Shown here: in pieces, positions 1 to 8,870 of the stretch | Position numbering within the stretch: the stretch's first letter is position 1 | Layout of the letters: every line of letters starts with the position of its first letter | Assembly (NCBI GenBank): GCA_963714455.1 | Contig: CAVQON010000011.1 | Coordinates: 1-64,000 of the forward strand | Length of the DNA stretch: 64,000 nucleotides | From: CAVQGZ01 sp963714455 | GTDB taxonomy: Bacteria > Actinomycetota > Actinomycetes > Jiangellales > Jiangellaceae | Reading direction: 5' to 3' | Notes under the pieces: generated by a model | Databases searched by the model: none | What the model was told of the DNA's origin: nothing | What the model saw: only the letters and a program-made list of their open reading frames with translations | Made by a program: the position numbers and the translations under genes

Positions 1-136
1 CAGGTTGCGGGCGAGAATCCATGGTCGAGAACGGTTCGAGAGGTTAGTGATGTATGCGCGTTTCAGCATCTTCCGCTGCGTGAAGGTTCGCGCGCGATGA
101 GAAGGCAGCCCCTGTACACGTTCTCGTCCCTATGCC

Positions 137-2104
137 ATGCTGAAACTCCCCAGGCCCCCGGGACTCGCCGCGTCCCGCCTGGCTCATAGTCTCGGGGTGG
201 GTCACGTGCATTTTCCTGAGAACGCCACCACACGAACGAGTGCCCGCGCCGCTTCCGAGATCGTCTATGACGCCGTGGTCGTCGGGTCGGGCATCGCCGG
301 CTCGATCATCGCCTTCGAACTGAGTGCGGCCGGAATGCGCGTCCTGGTTCTCGAGGCAGGTGTCGGGGACGACCGAACGTTGGAGGGATACGAAAGGTAC
401 GTCGCGCAGTTCTACGCGAAGGCGGTGAAGGACAACCAAGCCCCGTACCCGGTGAACCCCAACGCCGACATGCCGCGCGGTGAGGACGTCCGCCGCATCT
501 ACCCGGGTCAGCCGGACACGTCGGCCTATGTCGTCAAGAACGGTCCCCTCGCCACTGACACCACCTACACCCGCGTGTTCGGCGGCACGACGATGCACTG
601 GGAGGCCAAGACCCCGCGGATGCTGCCCTCGGACTTCCGCATGCGCAGCCGCTTCGGGCATGGCCGAGACTGGCCGATCTCCTACGCGGAGCTGCAGCCG
701 TTCTACGACAGGGCCGAGCGCGAGCTCGGTGTGTCCGGGGAAGTGGCGGACCAGGCCGAGCTGGGGGTGCCCTTCGACGACGGCTATCAGTTCCCCATGC
801 GCGGTATTCCGCTGTCCTATCTGGACAAGACCGTGGCCGCCGGCGTCGACGGCCTACCGGTGGACATGGACGGCGAAGAGTTCCAGCTCAAGGTCCGGGC
901 GTTCGCGCAGGCGCGCAACGGGGTCCCCAACTCCCAGTACGACGGGGGACGGGGATTCACACCGGTCGGTGCGGTCAGTACGAGCCAGGTCGAGGAGGGC
1001 GGCCGCTGCCAAGGCAATATCAACTGCGTTCCGATCTGCCCCGTCCAGGCCAAGTACAGCGCCGGCCGAACTCTCGCCAAGGCGCTGCAGACCGGCAAGG
1101 TCGACCTGTTGGTGCAGGCGGTGGCGTCGAAGGTGGTGCTGGACCCGCAGACCGGTCAGGTCAGCGGTGTCGAGATCAAGCGGTATGCCGATCCGGACTC
1201 TCCGCGTCACACGACGCACACGGTGCGCGGGCGCGTCTACGTCCTCGCCGCCGGCGCCGTGGAGAACCCTCGGCTTCTGCTCGCTTCGGGCGTCGGCAAC
1301 AGCAGCGGGCTGGTTGGCCGCAACTTCATGGACCACGCGTATCTGCTGACCTGGGGCCTGTTGCCGCAGATCGCCGGCACGTACCGCGGAACCGTGTGCA
1401 CTGCCGGCATCAGTGATCTGCGTGACGGCGCCTTCCGTCAGAAGCAGGCCGCGTTCGCCGTGGACATCCACAACGACGGCTGGGGCTGGCCCGTCGGCTC
1501 CCCGTACTCCGACCTGGTGGAGATGGTCGACAGCGAGAACCTGTTCGGCGCAGCCCTGCGCGACGCGCTGCCCAGCCGACTCAGTCGGCAGCTGCTGCTG
1601 GCGTTCATGGTGGACGTCCCAGCCAGCGAGAGCAACCGGGTCTCCGTCGAGCCCTCCCTCGTCGACCCGCTCGGAAACATGCGGCCGGTCATCTCCTACG
1701 CCCTCTCCGACTACACGATGCGCGGCGTCGCCGCCGGTCGCCGACTGTCCGAACGCCTGTTCCAGCGGCTCGGTGCTGCAGACCACACCCGCTACGACCC
1801 CTCCGACCCGCAGTACACGACGTACGAGGGTGAGGGCTTCGTCGTCCGCGGCGGCAACCATCTCGCCGGCACCCATGTCATGGGCTCGTCGCGGACGGAC
1901 TCCGTGGTCGACGGCGACCAGCGATCGTGGGACCACGAGAACCTGTATCTCGTCGGCGGCGGCAGCATGGCCTCCGTCGGCACCTCCAACGTCACCCTGA
2001 CTCTCGCCGCGATGTGCCTGCGCACCGCCGACCGCATCGTCACCGAGTTCCGCGGACGCGGCCTGCCAACCGCCGCGGAGCCGGTTCCCGCCCGCAAGCC
2101 CTAG
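137..2104 (+). CDS. FAD-dependent sugar/glycoside dehydrogenase, GMC family large subunit
   Basis: This is the catalytic subunit of a GMC-family dehydrogenase that should oxidise a sugar hydroxyl. Visible features are the FAD Rossmann motif VVVGSGIAGS near residue 47, VLEAG after it, and a C-terminal block with HLAGTHVMG followed by TSNVTLT, which carries the expected catalytic His/Asn pair. Cys291, Cys297 and Cys301 form C-x5-C-x3-C, the spacing known for the [3Fe-4S] ligands of bacterial FAD-glucose dehydrogenase. No export signal is evident. The start is uncertain: no Shine-Dalgarno precedes 137 and the fold begins only near residue 44, so in-frame GTG codons at 197 or 206 are possible. 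It leads a same-strand gene run to 9823, and its small-subunit partner is encoded at 3192. The substrate is not known; glucoside 3-dehydrogenase is a plausible relative. Confidence 0.85.
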   Translation: MLKLPRPPGLAASRLAHSLGVGHVHFPENATTRTSARAASEIVYDAVVVGSGIAGSIIAFELSAAGMRVLVLEAGVGDDRTLEGYERYVAQFYAKAVKDNQAPYPVNPNADMPRGEDVRRIYPGQPDTSAYVVKNGPLATDTTYTRVFGGTTMHWEAKTPRMLPSDFRMRSRFGHGRDWPISYAELQPFYDRAERELGVSGEVADQAELGVPFDDGYQFPMRGIPLSYLDKTVAAGVDGLPVDMDGEEFQLKVRAFAQARNGVPNSQYDGGRGFTPVGAVSTSQVEEGGRCQGNINCVPICPVQAKYSAGRTLAKALQTGKVDLLVQAVASKVVLDPQTGQVSGVEIKRYADPDSPRHTTHTVRGRVYVLAAGAVENPRLLLASGVGNSSGLVGRNFMDHAYLLTWGLLPQIAGTYRGTVCTAGISDLRDGAFRQKQAAFAVDIHNDGWGWPVGSPYSDLVEMVDSENLFGAALRDALPSRLSRQLLLAFMVDVPASESNRVSVEPSLVDPLGNMRPVISYALSDYTMRGVAAGRRLSERLFQRLGAADHTRYDPSDPQYTTYEGEGFVVRGGNHLAGTHVMGSSRTDSVVDGDQRSWDHENLYLVGGGSMASVGTSNVTLTLAAMCLRTADRIVTEFRGRGLPTAAEPVPARKP

Positions 2105-2121
2105 CGAAAGGACTGCAGCCG

Positions 2122-3195
2122 GTGTCCCACTCCGAGATCGAGACGTTGGACGATCTGCACGCCTACCTGCGCGTCGCTCTGCAGCTGGAGCACGCCACCA
2201 TCCCGCCGTACCTCACCGCTCTGTACTCCATCGTCCCCGGCACGAACTCCGACGCCGTCCACGTGATTCGGGTCGTGGTGGTCGAGGAGATGCTGCACCT
2301 GACGCTCGCGGCCAACGTGCTCAACGCGGTGGGTGGCACGCCGGACCTGACCGCGCCCGACTTCGTCCCCTCGTACCCCGCTTTGCTGCCGGACGGCGAG
2401 ACCGACTTCGAGGTCAGCCTCCAGCGATTCTCCCCGGAGAGCATCGCGACGTTCTTGAAGATCGAGCGGCCGCAGGAGCCACCGTCGGAGGAGAAGAAGG
2501 TGCTGCGCAGGAAGGCGCAGGAGGGCTCGCGGGTCGGTGTCCCACCGAAGGGGCTCGACTACCAGTACTTCAGCATCGGCGAGTTCTACCAGGCCATCGA
2601 GCGCGGGCTCGTCCGGCTCCACGCGACCATGGGCGACGCGCTCTTCTCCGGGGATCGCGCCCGGCAGGTCACCTCGGAGTACTTCTTCTCCGGCGGGGGC
2701 GAGGTCGTGCCGGTAACCGACCTGGAGAGCGCACGTTGCGCGCTCGAACTGATCGGGGAGCAGGGCGAAGGCTACGGCGGCGGCATCCACGACGACGAGA
2801 ACGAGCTGTCGCACTACTACCGCTTCCAGCAGCTGGCCAAGGGACGCTACTACCAGGCCGGGGACCAGCCAGACGAACCCACCGGGCCGCCGGTGAACGT
2901 GGACTGGAATGCGTCGTTCCCGGTGAAGACCAACGCCACGCTGACGGACTACCCGGACGGCTCCGAGCTGCGGAGCGCAGCCGAGGCTTTCAACCGCTCC
3001 TACGCCGACTTCCTGGCACTACTGACGCAAGCCTTCCAAGGCCGGCCCGCTCTCTTGTCCGACGCGATCGGCGACATGTTCCGACTTCGAGACCTCTTCA
3101 CCCAGCTGGTCCGCAACCCGATCCCGGGCCTGCCGGACACGAACGCTGCGCCCACGTTCGAGATGCCCGCGCCCGTGCCGGTCGGTTCCTCGTGA
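2122..3195 (+). CDS. Ferritin-like protein of the VioB/RebD (iminophenyl-pyruvate dimer synthase) type
   Basis: This 357-residue protein starts with a ferritin-like helical domain. The segments LQLEHATIPPYLTALYS and VVEEMLHLTLAANVLNAVGG carry the E..H and EE..H residues expected to bind a di-metal centre. The same domain occurs in VioB and RebD, where it dimerises amino-acid imines, but most stand-alone members have no assigned reaction. The GTG at 2122 was chosen because the domain begins immediately after it and it lies 17 nt past the dehydrogenase stop; upstream in-frame sequence overlaps the dehydrogenase and looks non-coding. Its stop overlaps the next start by 4 bp. Its place between the two dehydrogenase subunits suggests it works with them, perhaps on redox or oxygen chemistry; that is inference. 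Confidence 0.75.
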   Translation: MSHSEIETLDDLHAYLRVALQLEHATIPPYLTALYSIVPGTNSDAVHVIRVVVVEEMLHLTLAANVLNAVGGTPDLTAPDFVPSYPALLPDGETDFEVSLQRFSPESIATFLKIERPQEPPSEEKKVLRRKAQEGSRVGVPPKGLDYQYFSIGEFYQAIERGLVRLHATMGDALFSGDRARQVTSEYFFSGGGEVVPVTDLESARCALELIGEQGEGYGGGIHDDENELSHYYRFQQLAKGRYYQAGDQPDEPTGPPVNVDWNASFPVKTNATLTDYPDGSELRSAAEAFNRSYADFLALLTQAFQGRPALLSDAIGDMFRLRDLFTQLVRNPIPGLPDTNAAPTFEMPAPVPVGSS

Positions 3196-3701
3196 GCACG
3201 ACGAGCGAGGGCCAGCGGCTGGACCGCTTCCTCGACTTCTCAGCCGTCGCCACGGCATTCACCGTCTTCGAGCTTCGTGGCACCGGCATGGCTGCCGACT
3301 ACCTGGCGGTGGTCGACCGGGTCGTGGGGACGACGGTGACCGACCATCTGCTCGACGCCTACGGCAGCGTGACCGCCAAAGCCGCCGGCCCGGGCTCGGC
3401 GGCGCTCGAAGATCTGCTCCGCCGCGAGATCCTCTCGGACCCGACGCTGGGCCCGGTCGCTCGCAACGTCGCGAAGATGTGGTACGTCGGGATCTGGTAC
3501 GCCCTGCCACCCGCGTGGGTGGAGGTCAACGGTGCGCGCCCGGCGGACGGAACCTTCACGGTCTCCGCCACGGCGTACACCGAGGGGCTGCTCTGGCCCG
3601 CCATTGGGGCCAGCCCGCCGGGGGCGAAACCACCGGGCTTCGGGACGTGGGCCGGCCCGCCACGCATCCCGGTTCGCAGTGCCGCCGCACCGGCGTCATG
3701 A
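3192..3701 (+). CDS. Sugar dehydrogenase small subunit (FAD-SLDH / glucose dehydrogenase gamma type)
   Basis: This 169-residue protein resembles the small subunit of bacterial FAD-dependent sorbitol, fructose and glucose dehydrogenases, which stabilises the GMC subunit and helps its export. The recognisable part is C-terminal: MWYVGIWY, then YTEGLLWPAIGASPPG and GFGTWAGPP, a block characteristic of this family. Known relatives carry a twin-arginine signal; here the N terminus begins VSTTSEGQRLDRFLDF with none, so the complex is predicted to stay in the cytoplasm. The GTG start overlaps the previous stop (GTGA), which implies translational coupling. No cytochrome c subunit is encoded nearby, so the electron acceptor is unknown. 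Confidence 0.72.
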   Translation: MSTTSEGQRLDRFLDFSAVATAFTVFELRGTGMAADYLAVVDRVVGTTVTDHLLDAYGSVTAKAAGPGSAALEDLLRREILSDPTLGPVARNVAKMWYVGIWYALPPAWVEVNGARPADGTFTVSATAYTEGLLWPAIGASPPGAKPPGFGTWAGPPRIPVRSAAAPAS

Positions 3702-3759
3702 CCGCACCCGCGACGTCGAGGGCTTCTAGCCGACCACCGACTACAGCAAGGAAGCCAGG

Positions 3760-4767
3760 ATGAGCGTCAAGTCCCCACCCGACATCTACTTCAGCTTCTT
3801 CATGTTCACCGCTGACCTGCGTCCGGACGACGAGGCCTACAGCCAGATCCTGATCGAGCACTGCCGAGCGCTCAAGGCCATGGGGTACGTCGGCTTCGAC
3901 GTGCACATCGCGGCGCAGGCAGTCGGCGTCGACCACGCCCTGGAGGTTGAGAGCTACGTCGAGCTGAAGAAGCGGTTCGACGCCGCCGGTGTGGGCGACG
4001 TCCCGTTCACCACCAACGTCGGGACGACGCAGCGGTTCGACATCACGTCACCGTATGAGGAGCAGCGGGCCCAGGCGCTCGCGTACCTCAAGTCCCGGGT
4101 CGACATCACCGCGATCCTGGGCGGCGACGCAGCCCTCATGTCTGGGCCCTTCCTCTACCCCTACGGCGTCTTCCCGGTCACCGACGACGGTGAGCCGATC
4201 TGGAGCGACGCGCTCCAGGACTGGATGGCGCAACGGTACGCAGCGGCGCGGTCCAGCTTCGCGGAGCTGGTCGAGCATGCCGTGGCCAAGAACGTCACGC
4301 TCGCGATCGAGCCGGTCAAGAGCTGGGAGACGCCGGGGCCGAACATGGTCTCCGAGGCGTTGGACTTTCTCGACAGCTTCGAGAGCCGCCCGGCCGGCGT
4401 GGCCATCGACACCGCGCAGGTCGTCATGGAGAGCCAGGGGCCGCAGACCTTCCGGCACAACGTGGCTCGGGCGGCAGCGCAGCAGAGGCTGCACTACGTG
4501 CACGTCTCCGCCCCTGACCGCGGCGAGGTGCGGGACAGCTGGATCCCGTGGGACCTCATGCTGCGGGAGCTCGAGCCGGTCTTCAGCGGCCCGTACCTGG
4601 TCGAGGTGTTCAACGCGGTCCCCCCGTTCGCCAGCTCCATGCGGATGTCGCGCAGGCGCTTCTGGCGGCCCGGCGAGGATGAGCCGACCCAGGCCGACAG
4701 CGCCTACGACGTCGCCGCGACTGGCTTGACCACCCTGCAGGAGCATCTTGCCGCGGTCGCCCGGTAG
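3760..4767 (+). CDS. Sugar isomerase/epimerase-like TIM-barrel protein
   Basis: This 335-residue protein belongs to the xylose isomerase-like TIM-barrel superfamily (AP endonuclease 2 fold). The strand-end segments AIEPVKSWETPG and LVEVFNAVPP place a glutamate where tagatose/psicose 3-epimerases have their two catalytic, metal-binding glutamates, and HYVHVSAPDRG supplies the usual barrel histidine. An AAGGA Shine-Dalgarno precedes the ATG at 3760. It sits 58 nt after the dehydrogenase small subunit. A role on the oxidised (keto) sugar, as an epimerase, isomerase or 3-keto-glycoside lyase, fits the context, but the reaction cannot be read from the sequence. Confidence 0.72.
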   Translation: MSVKSPPDIYFSFFMFTADLRPDDEAYSQILIEHCRALKAMGYVGFDVHIAAQAVGVDHALEVESYVELKKRFDAAGVGDVPFTTNVGTTQRFDITSPYEEQRAQALAYLKSRVDITAILGGDAALMSGPFLYPYGVFPVTDDGEPIWSDALQDWMAQRYAAARSSFAELVEHAVAKNVTLAIEPVKSWETPGPNMVSEALDFLDSFESRPAGVAIDTAQVVMESQGPQTFRHNVARAAAQQRLHYVHVSAPDRGEVRDSWIPWDLMLRELEPVFSGPYLVEVFNAVPPFASSMRMSRRRFWRPGEDEPTQADSAYDVAATGLTTLQEHLAAVAR

Positions 4768-4804
4768 CCGTCCTCGCCCCCCAGCGCATCTCGGAGGTCC
4801 ACCC

Positions 4805-5632
4805 ATGTCGGTACCACTGCCCGATCCCATCATCACGGTGACGAAGCGCTCCGGCGACGTCCGCGTCCACACCTTCATCTCCTCGTTCCTGGACAACAAC
4901 ATCGCGAACGCGACACACATCATCGAAGGCCAGAACACGCTTGTGCTGGTCGACGGGCAGTTCCTCGCACCGTACGCCCGGCGCTTCCGTGCGTACGCCG
5001 ACAGCCTGGGCAAGCCGATCGACAGGCTGTACCTCTCGCATCGTCACCCGGACCACTGGTTCGGGCTGGGGACGGCGTTTCGCGACGTACCCATCTACGC
5101 GTTGGCCGAGACCGTGGAGTTCCTCAAGGAGCACGGCGAGGACTCGCGGGCCGACCACTGGAAGCTCGGCGACTTCTTGCCGGAGGTCATCGTGGTGCCC
5201 GAGGAGGTCGTGCAGCCGGGCGAGGAGACGATCGACGGGATCCGCTACGTCTTCGACGTGGTCACCGACACCGAGATCGACTTCCACCTGACCATCAAGC
5301 TGCCCGAGCTCGGCGTGTGCATCGCGCAGGACCTGCTGTACAGCGGCACACACCTCTACCTCAGCTCCGGCATGCGGCACTGGATCCGCGTCCTGGGCCA
5401 GCTGCTGACGGAGGACTACGACCTGTTCCTGGCCGGTCACGGCCTGCCGGCGGACAAGAACGAGGTCGCGCGAAACATCGAGTACCTGTCCGCGGCCATG
5501 GCGGCCGTCGCCGACGGGCTGTCCGGTGACGACTTCAAAGACGTCATGATCGCCCGGTACCCCGAGCGTCGGTGCCCCGGGATCTTCGACATCTACCTGC
5601 CGCGCCTGTTCGGCGGGGCAGCCAGCTACTGA
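4805..5632 (+). CDS. Metallo-beta-lactamase-fold hydrolase
   Basis: This 275-residue protein has the MBL signature HRHPDHW near residue 80 (HxHxDH), followed by DLLYSG and LAGHGLP, which provide the remaining metal ligands (Asp and His). The fold hydrolyses esters, lactones, thioesters or similar bonds with two metal ions. The ATG at 4805 has a strong GGAGGT site about 7 nt upstream, while the longer frame from 4748 runs into the preceding gene. In an oxidising sugar pathway a lactonase role is attractive, but that is inference only. It lies 37 nt after the TIM-barrel gene and 33 nt before the decarboxylase gene. Confidence 0.75.
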   Translation: MSVPLPDPIITVTKRSGDVRVHTFISSFLDNNIANATHIIEGQNTLVLVDGQFLAPYARRFRAYADSLGKPIDRLYLSHRHPDHWFGLGTAFRDVPIYALAETVEFLKEHGEDSRADHWKLGDFLPEVIVVPEEVVQPGEETIDGIRYVFDVVTDTEIDFHLTIKLPELGVCIAQDLLYSGTHLYLSSGMRHWIRVLGQLLTEDYDLFLAGHGLPADKNEVARNIEYLSAAMAAVADGLSGDDFKDVMIARYPERRCPGIFDIYLPRLFGGAASY

Positions 5633-5665
5633 ACCCATCGCTACCCATCGACGGAGGTCATGAGC

Positions 5666-7321
5666 ATGAGCGATACCTACACTGTCGGGCAGTACCTGGT
5701 CGACCGGCTCCACGAGCTCGGTCTGGGCCACCTCTTCTCGATCGCCGGCGACTACTCACTCGGGTGGGTCAACGGCTACGTGCGACCGAGCCCGATCACG
5801 GTCGTCGAAGAGGTCAACGAGCTCAATGCCGGCTATGCCGCCGACGGCTACGCTCGGTTCAACGGGATCGGGGCGCTCTGCGTCACCTACTCCGCCGGCG
5901 CACTGTGCGCGGTGAACGCCATCGCCGGGGCCTACGTCGAGAAGGTTCCCGTCGTCCTGATCAATGGCACGCCGGACATCAAGAAGACTCTGACGTTCGA
6001 GCAGACCGGTTTCAGCGCGCATCACTTCATCACCGGGCGCGAGAGCGACATGCAGGCCTTCGAGCATCTGACTGTGGCCGCGGTGCGCATCGACAACCCA
6101 GACCTGGCCGGCATGCTGATCGACTACGCGCTCACGCAGTGCATCACGCAGCGACGACCGGTCTACATCGAGCTACTCCAGGACATGGTCGACCTGGAGT
6201 GCGAACCGCCGCAAGGCGAGCTCAGAGCGGCACGGACACTGTCCGACGAGGCCGGTCTCAAGGACGCCGTGGCGACGATCGCGGCGTCGCTCGAGACGGC
6301 GAGCAAACCGTTGCTCTGGATGGGCATCGAGGTCGACCGCCTCGGTCTGCACGAGCAGGCCGAAGCGCTCGTGCGGCAGCTGAACATCCCCTTCGTCACC
6401 GAGCTCTTGAGCAAGTCGGTCCTGGCTGAGGACGACCCACTGTTCGCCGGCGTGTTCGACGGGCAGGCATCCTCCGCAGAGGTGCAGGGGCTCGTCGAGG
6501 ACTCCGACTTCATCCTGGCCTTGGGCGTGTGGCTGACGGATATCAACTCACTGGGCTGGAGCCCGGCGTTCGACAAGATCGCCTTCGTGTCGTTCGACAC
6601 CGTCAAGTACGGCACCTACTTCCAGGCGCAGGTGGCGCTCGAGCACACCATCGACAAACTGATTGCGAGTGGAGTCTCCCGGCAGCCGACTCCGTCCCCA
6701 GCCGTGACGCCGTCGGCGGAAGCCCCGACCGACCCGACGGCCGCCATCACGTACTCGGGGTTCTACGACTTCATTCCGCGCTACGTGGACGAGAACACCA
6801 TCGTCGGCAGCGACTCGAGTCTGAACTACTTCGGCAGTCTGCTGTTGCGTGTGCCGAGCGCCAGAGCGTTCTTCGCCCAGCCGTCGTACTCGACGATCGG
6901 CTACATCTCGTCGGCGGCGACGGGCGTCTGCCTCGCCAAGCAGGAGGACCAACGGGTGATGGTCTTCTCCGGTGACGGCGGCTTCCAGATGAGCGCCCAA
7001 TGCCTGTCGACCCAGACCCGCTTCGGCCTCGACCCCATCGTCTTCGTGATCAACAACGGGGTCTACGGCGTGGAGCAGTGGCTCGCCGACGCGACCGTCT
7101 TCCGCAACGCCGAGCCTCTCTTCGAGTCCTGCTACCTGCATGCCTGGGAGTACAGCAAGCTGGCCGCGGTCTTCGGCTGCCAAGGCTGGAAGGCCACGAC
7201 CTACGGCGAGCTCGACGACGCCGTCCAGGGCGCCCTGGCCAACACGACCAGCCCGTCAATCATCCAGGTCGTCGTCGATGACAAGTCGCTTCCCTTCAAC
7301 GCCGAGTGGAAGAAGTCGTGA
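5666..7321 (+). CDS. ThDP-dependent 2-oxoacid decarboxylase, pyruvate/indolepyruvate decarboxylase type
   Basis: This 551-residue cytosolic enzyme should decarboxylate a 2-oxo acid to an aldehyde using thiamine diphosphate. Residues typical of pyruvate and indolepyruvate decarboxylases are visible: the catalytic glutamate E52 in VNELNAGYAADGYAR, the active-site pair H119-H120 in FSAHHF, and the ThDP motif from GDGG at 436 to NN at 463-464. The ATG at 5666 is preferred over the ATG at 5660 because the GGAGG at 5653-5657 is only 2 nt from the earlier codon but 8 nt from the later one. Its substrate is not evident. A decarboxylase in a sugar-oxidation gene run is unusual and suggests that a 2-oxo acid is formed downstream. 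Confidence 0.82.
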   Translation: MSDTYTVGQYLVDRLHELGLGHLFSIAGDYSLGWVNGYVRPSPITVVEEVNELNAGYAADGYARFNGIGALCVTYSAGALCAVNAIAGAYVEKVPVVLINGTPDIKKTLTFEQTGFSAHHFITGRESDMQAFEHLTVAAVRIDNPDLAGMLIDYALTQCITQRRPVYIELLQDMVDLECEPPQGELRAARTLSDEAGLKDAVATIAASLETASKPLLWMGIEVDRLGLHEQAEALVRQLNIPFVTELLSKSVLAEDDPLFAGVFDGQASSAEVQGLVEDSDFILALGVWLTDINSLGWSPAFDKIAFVSFDTVKYGTYFQAQVALEHTIDKLIASGVSRQPTPSPAVTPSAEAPTDPTAAITYSGFYDFIPRYVDENTIVGSDSSLNYFGSLLLRVPSARAFFAQPSYSTIGYISSAATGVCLAKQEDQRVMVFSGDGGFQMSAQCLSTQTRFGLDPIVFVINNGVYGVEQWLADATVFRNAEPLFESCYLHAWEYSKLAAVFGCQGWKATTYGELDDAVQGALANTTSPSIIQVVVDDKSLPFNAEWKKS

Positions 7322-7376
7322 CGATGTCGTCGCAGCGCCAAGGGTCACGGCTCCCCCTCGCCGGCCGAGGGCGCTC

Positions 7377-8870
7377 ATGAGCCTGAACCTTCAGATGACG
7401 GCACTCGGCACCGTCGATCCCCAGAACGACCCCCGCGCGATCCAGGCTGCCCTCGAAGACACCCAGGGCAACATCCTGAAGAGCCATGGCCGCGACCACA
7501 GCATCCACCTGTTCCTCAGGTTCACCGGTGCGCCTGCCGACCTTCTGACGTGGCTCAGCTTGATGGCCACGCAGCACGTCACGTCAGCATGGCAGCAGCA
7601 GCTCGACGCGCAGGCGCACCGTGAGACCGGCGCCGACGGTGGAGTGTTCGTCAACCTCTGCCTGTCGGCCGCCGGCTATCGCGCACTCGGGCTGACCAGT
7701 GCGATGCCCGACGACGTCAGCTTCGTCGGGGGGGCCAAGCAGGCAGTACCCGCCCTCAACGACCCGCCGGTGACCCAGTGGGAAGCGGGCTTTCAGGGCG
7801 AGATCCACGCGCTCGTCATCATCGCGGCTGACGACGCCGCCCATGCCGCGACCGCCGCGAAGGCGATCCAGACGACGCTCGGCTCGCTGGGTGAGATCGT
7901 CGACCGAGAGGTCGGCGCTGCGATGCGGGTGGTCGACGGCAAGGTCACCGACGACGGCACCGGCAGCGTGCACGAGCACTTCGGTTTCGCCGACGGCGTG
8001 AGCCAGCCGTTGTTCTTCGCCGCCGACCTCGAGGCGGAGCGGCGCAACAGCGGTGGCTTCGACCGCTACGACCCGAGCGCCCCGCTCAGCCTCGTCCTGC
8101 TGAAGGACCCGGGCGGCGGCCCCAACGGCTTCGGGACGTACCTCGTGTACCGCAAGCTCGGCCAGGACGTCATCAACTACCGCAAGGACGAGGCGGAGCT
8201 TGCGACGACGCTTGCGCGGGCTGCCCGTGGCGAGGGCGCAGCGCCCACCCAGGCCGAGCAGAAGCTTGCGTCGGCCTACGTCGTCGGACGTTTTCGCGAT
8301 GGCACGCCGGTCGTCGAGCAGGCGGTGGACGGGTGGACGAACGAGCCCAACAACTTCAACTTCGACGCCGATGTCGACGGCGTGAAGTGCCCGTTCCACG
8401 CCCACGCACGCAAGATGAACCCGCGCGGAGACAAGGCGCGCCAGTTCGCGGTGCCGCCGGGCGAGGACCGAGCTCGGCGCATCGCGAGGCGAGCCATCAG
8501 CTTCGGACCACTGACTCTCGACCCGGGCCCCGAGGACAAGGTCGGGCTGCTGTTCATCTGCCTCCAGAGCAGCATCATTGACCAGTTCGAGTTCCTGCAG
8601 GCGACCTGGTCCAACTTCACCGACTTCCTGCGGCCCGGGACGGGCCTCGACCCGATCATCGGCGAGGCCGCGCCGGGGGCGCCTGGGGTTCCGCAGCAGT
8701 GGCCGCGTGACTACGGCTCGTTCAACGGCCTGTCCTTCGAGACCGGCGCGCCGGTCGCCCAGAGCCCCTACGTCCCCTACCTGTTCGCCGAGAGGGTGAC
8801 CATGCTGGGCGGGGAGTACTTCTTCATGCCCAGCCTCAGCTTCATGACCTCTGCGGGGGCCACGGCGTGA
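7377..8870 (+). CDS. DyP-type haem peroxidase
   Basis: This 497-residue protein is a dye-decolorising peroxidase that uses H2O2 to oxidise organic substrates. The distal motif FGFADGVSQP is present with Asp206, and the proximal haem histidine is His343 in CPFHAHARKMNPR. The length and these motif forms match the longer class C/D (class V) DyPs rather than the short encapsulin-associated class. No signal peptide is visible. The ATG at 7377 follows CGAGGG at a suitable distance; the longer frame runs back into the decarboxylase. Its stop overlaps the GTG of the next gene. Its place in this run suggests it removes peroxide or carries out an oxidative step for the pathway, which is inference. Confidence 0.88.
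   Translation: MSLNLQMTALGTVDPQNDPRAIQAALEDTQGNILKSHGRDHSIHLFLRFTGAPADLLTWLSLMATQHVTSAWQQQLDAQAHRETGADGGVFVNLCLSAAGYRALGLTSAMPDDVSFVGGAKQAVPALNDPPVTQWEAGFQGEIHALVIIAADDAAHAATAAKAIQTTLGSLGEIVDREVGAAMRVVDGKVTDDGTGSVHEHFGFADGVSQPLFFAADLEAERRNSGGFDRYDPSAPLSLVLLKDPGGGPNGFGTYLVYRKLGQDVINYRKDEAELATTLARAARGEGAAPTQAEQKLASAYVVGRFRDGTPVVEQAVDGWTNEPNNFNFDADVDGVKCPFHAHARKMNPRGDKARQFAVPPGEDRARRIARRAISFGPLTLDPGPEDKVGLLFICLQSSIIDQFEFLQATWSNFTDFLRPGTGLDPIIGEAAPGAPGVPQQWPRDYGSFNGLSFETGAPVAQSPYVPYLFAERVTMLGGEYFFMPSLSFMTSAGATA

Noticed and set aside
2122..3701. A violacein or indolocarbazole biosynthesis locus, suggested by the VioB/RebD-type domain
   Set aside because: No tryptophan oxidase, chromopyrrolic acid oxygenase or other pathway gene is present; the neighbours are sugar enzymes.
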